Below, piece by piece: positions 7,725 through 12,808 of a DNA stretch of 13,897 nucleotides (within the stretch, counting starts at the first letter, position 1; every line of letters begins with the position of its first letter). The DNA is from Chromatiales bacterium (GTDB lineage Bacteria; Pseudomonadota; Gammaproteobacteria; Chromatiales; Chromatiaceae). Location of the stretch: the NCBI GenBank assembly GCA_024762485.1, contig JANTHH010000049.1, positions 1-13,897 on the forward strand. Direction: 5' to 3'. Both the position numbers and the translations under genes were made by a program. The notes beneath the pieces are model-generated. The model did not search any database. It was not told where the DNA came from and saw only the letters and a list, made by a program, of their open reading frames with translations.

Positions 7725-7925
7725 TCAGCGGCCGTATTTCTTCTTGAACTGGTCCACGCGGCCAGCGGTGTCGACGACACGCTGTTGCCCGGTATAGAAG
7801 GGGTGGCACGCAGAGCAGACCTCGATCTGGAGATCATGGCCAAGTGTGGAACGGGTCTCGAAGCTGTTGCCACAGCTGCAAGTCACCTTGATGTCTGTGT
7901 AGTTGGGATGGATATCCGCTTTCAT
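7725..7925 (-). CDS. rpmE: 50S ribosomal protein L31 (zinc-binding type)
   Basis: L31 bridges the large subunit and the small-subunit head. The protein has 66 residues, slightly below the 70 of E. coli, and starts MKADIHPNYTDIKVTCSCGN. The four zinc-ligand cysteines of the C+ type are present: Cys16 and Cys18 in TCSCGN, Cys37 and Cys40 in VCSACHPFYTG. It ends in QFKKKYGR. This is therefore the zinc-dependent form, not the cysteine-free paralogue made under zinc starvation. GGAG seven bases before the ATG is a good ribosome binding site. The gene appears monocistronic, with a promoter at about 8000-8020, a structured leader and a strong terminator. Autogenous control through the leader is known for E. 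coli rpmE and is plausible here. Confidence 0.97.
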   Translation of the reverse strand: MKADIHPNYTDIKVTCSCGNSFETRSTLGHDLQIEVCSACHPFYTGQQRVVDTAGRVDQFKKKYGR

Positions 7926-7937
7926 CGGGTATCTCCG

Positions 7938-7982
7938 GCGACTCTCGTCGCAAATTCATATGACATGCGCCTTCCGGGGCGC
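7938..7982 (-). promoter_or_regulatory. Structured 5' leader of rpmE (two hairpins)
   Basis: The transcript between the predicted start and the rpmE ribosome binding site can form two hairpins. The upstream one is GCGCC-CCGGAA-GGCGC (7982-7967). The downstream one is GCGAC-GAGA-GTCGC (7951-7938), with a GNRA-type tetraloop and only one base from the GGAG Shine-Dalgarno. Hairpins beside the initiation region of a ribosomal protein gene suggest autoregulation by L31. That role is inferred; only the inverted repeats are seen. Confidence 0.5.
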
Positions 7983-7994
7983 GCGAAGCAGGGC

Positions 7995-8023
7995 ATCTTA
8001 AGCCAGCAGGCCAGGCCGCGCAA
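7995..8023 (-). promoter_or_regulatory. Sigma70-type promoter for rpmE
   Basis: On the minus strand, TTGCGC (8023-8018) and TAAGAT (8000-7995) are separated by exactly 17 bases. TAAGAT matches TATAAT at four positions and TTGCGC matches TTGACA at three. Transcription would start near 7988, leaving a leader of about 62 bases. The element lies wholly in the gap after the DUF3135 gene. Confidence 0.55.
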
Positions 8024-8031
8024 GCCCTGAT

Positions 8032-8385
8032 TCAGTCCCGGGACAGCACAACCACCTCGGCCAGACGTGGATGGGTGCCGGACCCTTCGCCGGCCATACC
8101 CTGACCAAGGCGTTGCAGACGCTCACGCAGGCCGCCTTCGCCCAGCACGTGCTCCCACATCATGCGGGACAAACGGATACAGGCGCTCATGGGCGTATGG
8201 GCCAGCCTGCGCTCCTGGTCGATGCGCCATTGCAGGCGCCGCATACGCTCCCGATTCTCCGGTGGCAGGGACTGCAGAAAATCCTCTATCGCCGCCTGGC
8301 GCATGGACTCGAAGCCCTCAGGGTCTTCCCTGGCGACCCGGGCCCAGGTGTCGAAATCCCGCTTCTCGCTGTTTTGCTCGCTCAT
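8032..8385 (-). CDS. DUF3135 family protein of unknown function
   Basis: This is a small, soluble, highly charged helical protein of 117 residues from the ATG at 8385. I recognise it as DUF3135, a gammaproteobacterial family of unknown function. The typical pattern runs FDTWARVAREDPEGFESMR (11-29), then RMRRLQWRIDQERRLA (about 47-62), then MSACIRLSRMMWE (66-78). There is no signal peptide, membrane segment or cysteine cluster; the only cysteine is Cys69. The frame stays open upstream to 8457, but those 24 extra residues (MLVSEASRTQ...) do not look like family sequence and overlap the candidate promoter, so I use the internal ATG. No good Shine-Dalgarno precedes it. It lies between rof and rpmE, with its own upstream gap of 187 bases. 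Function cannot be assigned from sequence. Confidence 0.85.
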   Translation of the reverse strand: MSEQNSEKRDFDTWARVAREDPEGFESMRQAAIEDFLQSLPPENRERMRRLQWRIDQERRLAHTPMSACIRLSRMMWEHVLGEGGLRERLQRLGQGMAGEGSGTHPRLAEVVVLSRD

Positions 8386-8447
8386 CCTGACAACCCAATC
8401 TGCCGGCCAGCAAGACCTGGCAGTCCTTTGTGTCCTCGACGCCTCCG

Positions 8448-8456
8448 ACACTAGCA
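8448..8456 (-). promoter_or_regulatory. Candidate extended -10 element for the DUF3135 gene
   Basis: TGC-TAGTGT on the minus strand fits TGN-TANNNT; the surrounding CCTGTGCTA also occurs upstream of the TRAP binding-protein gene. The -35 position reads AGACAG, a poor match. The leader to ATG 8385 would be about 56 bases. A perfect inverted repeat starts just upstream of the -35 position. Confidence 0.35.
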
Positions 8457-8476
8457 CAGGAAATCTGCGACTGTCT

Positions 8477-8510
8477 TGCAGAACCAGAAGTCCGAGAACG
8501 CCGTTCTGCA
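8477..8510. repeat. 8-base inverted repeat upstream of the DUF3135 gene
   Basis: TGCAGAAC (8477-8484) and its exact complement GTTCTGCA (8503-8510) flank an 18-base spacer. The right half lies inside the palindrome TTCTGCAGAA (8504-8513). It is in the gap between rof and the DUF3135 gene, directly upstream of the proposed promoter. It could be an operator or a stem in a transcript reading through from rof. No T tract follows, so it is not an ordinary terminator. Confidence 0.5.
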
Positions 8511-8572
8511 GAATTAATCCCCCTTACGGGACAACAAGATAGCGCGGAAATCCCAGGCGTGCCCGAAATCCG

Positions 8573-8821
8573 TCAGTCGCTTGCCGGGCGTACCGAGAGG
8601 AGCCCGTCGAGCCGCACCCAGCGGGTCTCGCCAGCCGGTCCCCGCAGGCAGATGAACTCGCCACCATCCCGGGTCTGCAGGTCAGTCGCCGTGCAGTGGA
8701 TGCCGTGCAGCATCCCCTCCGGGGTCGCCATATCCACCAGCAGCGGCGTGCGATGCAGGATGTAGACCTCGTACTGGGAATACAGCTCGCAGTCGATGGG
8801 CCGGTAGTCAGTCGTCGTCAC
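8573..8821 (-). CDS. rof: Rof (YaeO)-family Rho-binding antiterminator
   Basis: Rof binds the primary RNA-binding domain of the Rho terminator hexamer and blocks RNA loading, reducing Rho-dependent termination. The protein has 82 residues. It opens TTTDYRPIDCELYSQYE, matching the YQPINCDDYDNLE start of E. coli Rof. Strand-rich sequence follows, then FICLRGPAGETRWVRLDGLLSV, matching the AAGETRELRLDKITS segment. The Sm-like fold is thus retained from end to end. The longest frame starts at ATG 8845, but GGAG at 8832-8829 lies seven bases before GTG 8821, and homologues begin at that point. With GTG as start the gene overlaps the CPXCG gene by 14 bases, indicating coupled translation. A two- to three-gene unit with hemW is likely. 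Confidence 0.85.
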   Translation of the reverse strand: MTTTDYRPIDCELYSQYEVYILHRTPLLVDMATPEGMLHGIHCTATDLQTRDGGEFICLRGPAGETRWVRLDGLLSVRPASD

Positions 8822-8996
8822 GGTACAACTCCAGTTGCCAATCATCCAGGGTCGACCGCAGCCGGCACTCGATCGGACGGCAACACACTGGACAGTCCTC
8901 TATGTAGCTCTGTTCGCCGGCCGCCGGCTCCACAAACAGGACCAATGGCTCACCGCAATAGGGGCAGGTCTGTCCACTGGGCACCAGTTCAGCCAT
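8808..8996 (-). CDS. CPXCG-motif cysteine-rich small protein
   Basis: This is a 62-residue protein of the Cys_rich_CPXG family, whose function is unknown. The motif CPYCG is at residues 11-15, and a second cluster CPVCC is at 35-39, with another cysteine at 44 (PIECRLR). This spacing of two CxxC knuckles suggests a zinc-ribbon-like metal site, which is inferred. It starts MAELVPSGQT and ends in an acidic DWQLELYRDDD. There is no signal or membrane segment. Its ATG overlaps the hemW stop by 8 bases and its stop overlaps the rof start by 14 bases, so its translation is probably coupled to both neighbours. Length is normal for the family. The frame is open further upstream, but that part lies antiparallel in reading to hemW's C-terminus and looks like out-of-frame hemW sequence. 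Confidence 0.88.
   Translation of the reverse strand: MAELVPSGQTCPYCGEPLVLFVEPAAGEQSYIEDCPVCCRPIECRLRSTLDDWQLELYRDDD
8829..8832 (-). promoter_or_regulatory. Shine-Dalgarno GGAG fixing the rof GTG start
   Basis: GGAG on the minus strand stands seven bases before GTG 8821, inside the 3' end of the CPXCG gene. The alternative ATG at 8845 has no comparable motif. This decides for the 82-residue Rof. Confidence 0.55.
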
Positions 8997-10146
8997 TGCC
9001 GCTGCCCTCGAACAAGGCCAGCAGATCGTTGAGAAAGCGCCGCCCGCGCTCGCTCGGCTGCAGGCAGCCGGGGGCGTCGGCCAGCAGGCCCAGCTGGCTG
9101 GCCCGTTCGATCCCCGGCACCAGCACATCCCGTGGCAGCCCGGTGCGTTCGCTGAACAGTTCATCGCGTACGCCGTCATTGAGTCGCAGGGCGTTCATCA
9201 TGAACTCGATCACACGGTCATCCGCATCCAGCACCCGCTCACCGGCGATGCCTGTCGGGCTGCCGGCGTCAGCCTGGTAGGCACCGGGGTGGCGTGGTTT
9301 CCAGCGCCGCAGGATGCGCCCGTCGGGCAGGCTCAGCTTGCCGTGGGCGCCGGCGCCGATCCCCAGATAGTCACCGAACTGCCAGTAATTCAGATTATGG
9401 CGGGTGCGATGGCCGGGGCGGGCATAGGCGGAGATTTCATACTGCCCATAGCCCGCATCCGCCAGCAATGCCTGGCCTGCCGCCTGGATGTCCCACAGGG
9501 CATCATCATCAGGCAACACCGGTGGCGCATGGTGGAAGGCGGTGTTGGGTTCGAGCGTCAGCTGGTACCAGGACAGGTGCGGCGCACCCAGCTCGATCAC
9601 CCCTGCCAGATCGGCCATCGCCTCTGCCGGGGTCTGGCCCGGCAGGCCGAACATCAGGTCCAGATTGAAGTTGTCGAAACCCGCCTGCTGCGCCGCCTGC
9701 GCAGCGCGTCTGGCCTCCGCCGGCCCGTGGATGCGGCCCAGCGCCTGCAGTTTCTCCGCCTCCAGACTCTGGATGCCGATGGACAAGCGGTTGACGCCAG
9801 CCTGACGATAACCGCTAAAGCGGGCCAGCTCCACCGTACCCGGGTTGGCCTCCAGGGTGATCTCGCAGTCCGCCGCCAGGGACACCCGCCGGTTGATCTC
9901 ATCCAGCAGGCGTCCGATCTGTTCGGGCGAGAACAGACTGGGGGTACCGCCGCCCATGAAGATACTGCCCAGCTCCCGCCCGCCGCTCAGCGGCAGATCC
10001 TGTTCGAGATCGGCCAGCAGGGCATCGACATAGGCCGACTCGTCTATCGTCCCGCGCAGCGCGTGTGAATTGAAATCGCAATACGGGCACTTCTGCACGC
10101 ACCAGGGAAAGTGGACATAGAGCGCCAGAGGGGGGAGGGGGGACAT
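8989..10146 (-). CDS. hemW: Radical SAM heme chaperone HemW
   Basis: HemW is a radical-SAM-family protein that binds heme and delivers it to client proteins; it was long misnamed as an oxygen-independent coproporphyrinogen oxidase. From the ATG it has 385 residues. The [4Fe-4S] motif is C16-x3-C20-x2-C23 (WCVQKCPYCDFNSH), lacking the fourth cysteine of true HemN (CxxxCxxCxC). GGGTPS at 65-70 contacts SAM. HNLNYW at 250-255 is the HNxxYW heme-binding signature of HemW. A HemN_C-type domain follows from about 305 to the end. A GTG at 10158 would add four residues; neither start has a clear Shine-Dalgarno, and homologues begin close to PPLALYVHFPWC, so the ATG is preferred. It heads an overlapping cluster with the CPXCG gene and rof. 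Confidence 0.94.
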   Translation of the reverse strand: MSPLPPLALYVHFPWCVQKCPYCDFNSHALRGTIDESAYVDALLADLEQDLPLSGGRELGSIFMGGGTPSLFSPEQIGRLLDEINRRVSLAADCEITLEANPGTVELARFSGYRQAGVNRLSIGIQSLEAEKLQALGRIHGPAEARRAAQAAQQAGFDNFNLDLMFGLPGQTPAEAMADLAGVIELGAPHLSWYQLTLEPNTAFHHAPPVLPDDDALWDIQAAGQALLADAGYGQYEISAYARPGHRTRHNLNYWQFGDYLGIGAGAHGKLSLPDGRILRRWKPRHPGAYQADAGSPTGIAGERVLDADDRVIEFMMNALRLNDGVRDELFSERTGLPRDVLVPGIERASQLGLLADAPGCLQPSERGRRFLNDLLALFEGSGNG

Positions 10147-10168
10147 GGCTAGGCGCACTTGGAAGATG

Positions 10169-10188
10169 CCGCCGGCACTTGCCGGCGG
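10169..10188 (-). terminator. Hairpin terminator after the TRAP binding-protein gene
   Basis: CCGCCGGC-ACTT-GCCGGCGG (plus-strand order) is a perfect 8-base-pair GC stem with a 4-base loop. It begins 9 bases after the binding-protein stop in that gene's direction. The sequence after it on the minus strand is CATCTTCC, so the T tract is short. It is probably a terminator that separates this gene from hemW. It lies close to the hemW start, so hemW transcription must begin within or very near it, or arise by readthrough. Confidence 0.6.
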
Positions 10189-10197
10189 TCTGTCGTA

Positions 10198-11280
10198 TTA
10201 CTCGTCGCGGGCCTTGAGGTAGGCCAGCTCGGAGATATCGGTAAAGACACGGGAGGACGTGAGGAAGTTTGAATAGGCGTCATACACCTTCTTCGACAGG
10301 GCGTCCTGCTTGGCGACGTCGGCCACCACCTCGGCGGAGACCTTGCGCATCTGTGCCACCACGTCATCGGGATAGCGACGCAGGTCGGCACCGTGATCAT
10401 CCACCAGCTGCTTCAGCGCCCCCGGATTACGGGCGGTGAACTCGGCCAGCATATCCTGGTTGGCCACCTTGGCGGCGTTGATGACAATGGACTGCAGGTC
10501 CTTGGGCAGCGCCTCGTAGGCCTTGCGGTTGACGATGGCCTCGAGGCAGGTGCCCGGCTCGTGGAAGCCCGGGTAGTAGTAGTACTTGGCCGCCTTGTAG
10601 AGGCCGAAGGCCAGGTCGTTGTAGGGGCCGACCCACTCGGTGGCGTCGATGGTGCCCGAGGTCAGGGCGGTGTACAGCTCGCCGCCGGGCAGGTTCACCG
10701 GGGTGCCGCCGAGACGCTTGAGTACCTCGCCGCCGAGGCCGGGGATTCGCATCTTCAGCCCCTTCATGTCGGCCAGGGAGTTGATCTCCTTGTTGAACCA
10801 GCCACCCATCTGCACCCCGGTGTTGCCGCCAGGCATGCCCATGACACCGAAGGGTGCGTAGACCTCGTCCCACAGCGCCTGGCCACCACCGTGGTAGATC
10901 CAGCCGTTGAATTCCTGGGCATTCATGCCAAAGGGCATGGCGGCGAAGAACTGGGCCGCCGGCACCTTGCCCTTCCAGTAATAGGACGCGCCGTGGCCCA
11001 TCTCGGCAGTGCCGCGCGAGACCGCGTCGAATACCTCGAAGGCCGGCACCAGCTCCTTGGCGCCGTAGACCTTGACGTGGATGCGACCACCGGACATCTC
11101 GGTGATCAGCCGCGCCAGATTGTTGGCACCGGTACCCAGACCGGGGAAGTTCTTCGGCCAGGTGGTGACCATCTTCCACTTGTACTCGGCCTTGGCGCTG
11201 GCACTGCCGGAGGCGGCCAGCCCCGCACCCAGGGCGATACCGCCGGCACCGGCCTTCTTGAGAAAATCACGACGCTGCAT
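10198..11280 (-). CDS. dctP: TRAP transporter solute-binding protein, TakP-like, Tat-exported
   Basis: This periplasmic binding protein would deliver an organic acid to a TRAP (DctQM) permease. It has 360 residues. A twin-arginine signal peptide is clear: MQRRDFLKKAG, hydrophobic stretch to about residue 28, and an ASA cleavage site near 27-29. Its sequence is close to that of TakP, the alpha-keto-acid binding protein: GGNTGVQMGGWF at 151-162 (Gln157), GLKMRIPG at 174-181 (Arg178), DATEWVGPYND at 212-222 (Glu215, Trp216) and YYYYPGFHEPG at 233-243. The Gln, Arg, Glu and Trp positions are those I recall binding carboxylate and cation in TakP. An in-frame GTG at 11295 exists, but GGGAGG seven bases before ATG 11280 fixes the start. 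No dctQ or dctM gene is adjacent. The exact ligand is unknown; a keto or hydroxy acid is likely. Confidence 0.93.
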   Translation of the reverse strand: MQRRDFLKKAGAGGIALGAGLAASGSASAKAEYKWKMVTTWPKNFPGLGTGANNLARLITEMSGGRIHVKVYGAKELVPAFEVFDAVSRGTAEMGHGASYYWKGKVPAAQFFAAMPFGMNAQEFNGWIYHGGGQALWDEVYAPFGVMGMPGGNTGVQMGGWFNKEINSLADMKGLKMRIPGLGGEVLKRLGGTPVNLPGGELYTALTSGTIDATEWVGPYNDLAFGLYKAAKYYYYPGFHEPGTCLEAIVNRKAYEALPKDLQSIVINAAKVANQDMLAEFTARNPGALKQLVDDHGADLRRYPDDVVAQMRKVSAEVVADVAKQDALSKKVYDAYSNFLTSSRVFTDISELAYLKARDE

Positions 11281-11287
11281 GAGTCTG

Positions 11288-11293
11288 CCTCCC
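11288..11293 (-). promoter_or_regulatory. Shine-Dalgarno GGGAGG fixing the binding-protein start
   Basis: GGGAGG on the minus strand is seven bases before ATG 11280 and overlaps the alternative GTG start. It supports the start directly at MQRRDFLKK, which places the twin-arginine motif at the usual position. Confidence 0.65.
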
Positions 11294-11333
11294 ACGGCTG
11301 TTATTGATCTTTTCTATCACGATTGCTGGGCGG

Positions 11334-11342
11334 AGGTTAGCA
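11334..11342 (-). promoter_or_regulatory. Candidate extended -10 element for the TRAP binding-protein gene
   Basis: TGC-TAACCT on the minus strand fits TGN-TANNNT but matches TATAAT at only three positions. The wider CCTGTGCTA is shared with the DUF3135 upstream region. The -35 position reads CTGCCG. The leader would be about 47 bases. Confidence 0.3.
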
Positions 11343-11376
11343 CAGGGGCAGGCGACCGGCAGGCCGCAGCATGGCC

Positions 11377-12708
11377 TCAGGGAACATAGACCGCATAGCC
11401 CCGTGGTGGCGCCCACAGCTCGGCCTCGCCACCGGCATCCGACCACTTGTCCGCAGGCCGGTTGAGGTCACTGGCGCTCCACCAGGCCACCGGGCTGAGG
11501 GCCCGGTTGGGCCAGCGCACCCGCACCCGGGCGCCGTTCCAGCCGTCACCCCGGTTGTTCAGCACCAGCACCAGACCCGGCTGATCACCATGACCGCTGC
11601 GCTGCATCACATAGAGGTCGTCGTCGACGTACAGCACCTCGGTGCCACCGCCAGCATAGACCTCGTGCACACCCACCAGGGCGGCGATGCCATTGGGCGT
11701 GCCCTCCAGCGCCAGGCCCCAGTTGAAATAATCCTTCCAGAAGACGCAGGGATAGCCCTCGTGGGTGAGGATGTAGGCATAGGCCAGCAGCTTGTCGTGG
11801 ACGATGGGCCGGCCGGGCTCACGGGTGTCGTGATTGTCGACGAAGGTCACCGCCTCGCCGGGCCGCTGGTCGACCAGGGCGTCTCGGCTGACCAGCTCGC
11901 GCAGGCTGAAGCCGTAACTGTCGCACAGGTCCTTCAACAGGTAGCGGGTGGGGAAGTCGAAGGCATCCACCGGGTTGTCGTTCCAGGCGTTGGTCTCGTT
12001 GATCCAGTTCTCGATGCTGCGCGCGCCGTCCCAATCCTCGCCCACACCGTAGGGCTTGAAGGGTACGCCATCACGCAGATAGCGGTATTCCTGGATGGCG
12101 GTGACCAGCCAGGGGCCATAGCCCTTGACGAAGTCATAGCGGAAGCCGTCGAAACCGATCTCCTCCACCAGCCATTTGGTCAGGTCCAGCAGTTCGCTGA
12201 ACACCTTTGGGTTGCGATGGGACAGGTCGGGCATGTCACCAAAGGTGCCATTGTCCCAGGTCTCGTAGGGGTTGGGGTGGAAGGCGGTCCAGTCGCGGGG
12301 GAAACGGCCGCTGGCGGGCTCAAAGCGGGTCCAGCGGTCCCGTCCGTCGATGGGGTTGTGCTCGATCGCATCGCCACCCGAGTTGTGGTTGAACACCATG
12401 TCCGCCAGCACCTGCAGGCCGTGGTCGTGCAGTGTGTCGATCAGGGCGATCAACTCCTCGCGGGAACCGAACCAGGTCTCCACCGAGCCCTTCTGGTCGA
12501 ATTCGCCCAGGTCGTAGTAATCGTAGGGGTCATAGCCCATGGACGGACCCGACAGGTTCGCCGCCTTGTGCACCGGCGGCAGCCAGAGCGCGGTGAAGCC
12601 CTGGTCGGCCAGACCCGGCACCCGCTCGCGCACGAAGTTCCACCAGTTGAATGCCTGCCCGTCGACCGCCGGACAGTCCCAATGAAAGGCCTGCAGCATC
12701 ACGCCCAT
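11377..12708 (-). CDS. GH13 alpha-amylase, cytoplasmic, with C-terminal beta domain
   Basis: This enzyme hydrolyses internal alpha-1,4 bonds of starch, glycogen or maltodextrins. It has 443 residues. The four GH13 regions are intact: region I DMVFNH (103-108), region II GFRYDFVKGY with nucleophile Asp192, region III YGVGEDWDG with acid/base Glu224, and region IV FVDNHDT with Asp294. The sequence style (FVKGYGPW, FWKDYFNWGL, a short C-terminal beta domain ending in APPRGYAVYVP) resembles the plant/archaeal-type amylases of GH13 subfamilies 6 and 7 more than secreted Bacillus types; that subfamily call is by eye. The protein begins MGVMLQAFHWD, the fold's first strand, so there is no signal peptide and it should be cytoplasmic. 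AGGAGG six bases before the ATG is a near-perfect ribosome binding site. No glycogen or maltose genes are adjacent. Confidence 0.93.
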   Translation of the reverse strand: MGVMLQAFHWDCPAVDGQAFNWWNFVRERVPGLADQGFTALWLPPVHKAANLSGPSMGYDPYDYYDLGEFDQKGSVETWFGSREELIALIDTLHDHGLQVLADMVFNHNSGGDAIEHNPIDGRDRWTRFEPASGRFPRDWTAFHPNPYETWDNGTFGDMPDLSHRNPKVFSELLDLTKWLVEEIGFDGFRYDFVKGYGPWLVTAIQEYRYLRDGVPFKPYGVGEDWDGARSIENWINETNAWNDNPVDAFDFPTRYLLKDLCDSYGFSLRELVSRDALVDQRPGEAVTFVDNHDTREPGRPIVHDKLLAYAYILTHEGYPCVFWKDYFNWGLALEGTPNGIAALVGVHEVYAGGGTEVLYVDDDLYVMQRSGHGDQPGLVLVLNNRGDGWNGARVRVRWPNRALSPVAWWSASDLNRPADKWSDAGGEAELWAPPRGYAVYVP

Positions 12709-12808
12709 GTCGCACCTCCTGTGACTTGTGCGGCGTTTAATTCCTATTGCTGCTCAAGCATAGCCGAGAAGGTGGGCCGGGTTTGTGACGGGATCAGACC
12801 TGTCCGGT

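Noticed and set aside
6331..7797. Open frame of 488 codons on the plus strand opposite the malic enzyme gene and part of rpmE
   Set aside because: It runs across two well-supported minus-strand genes and the terminator between them, has no family resemblance and has typical high-GC shadow composition.
8386..8457. N-terminal extension of the DUF3135 protein to the upstream ATG at 8457
   Set aside because: The 24 extra residues do not look like family sequence and overlap the candidate promoter; homologues start near the internal MSEQNSEK.
8536..8572. GAAATCC repeated twice after rof as a possible terminator
   Set aside because: The two copies are in direct, not inverted, orientation and cannot form a stem; the short spacing looks accidental.
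11361..11377. Small hairpin AGGCC-N7-GGCCT at the amylase stop as terminator
   Set aside because: Only five pairs, a 7-base loop and no T tract in the direction of transcription.
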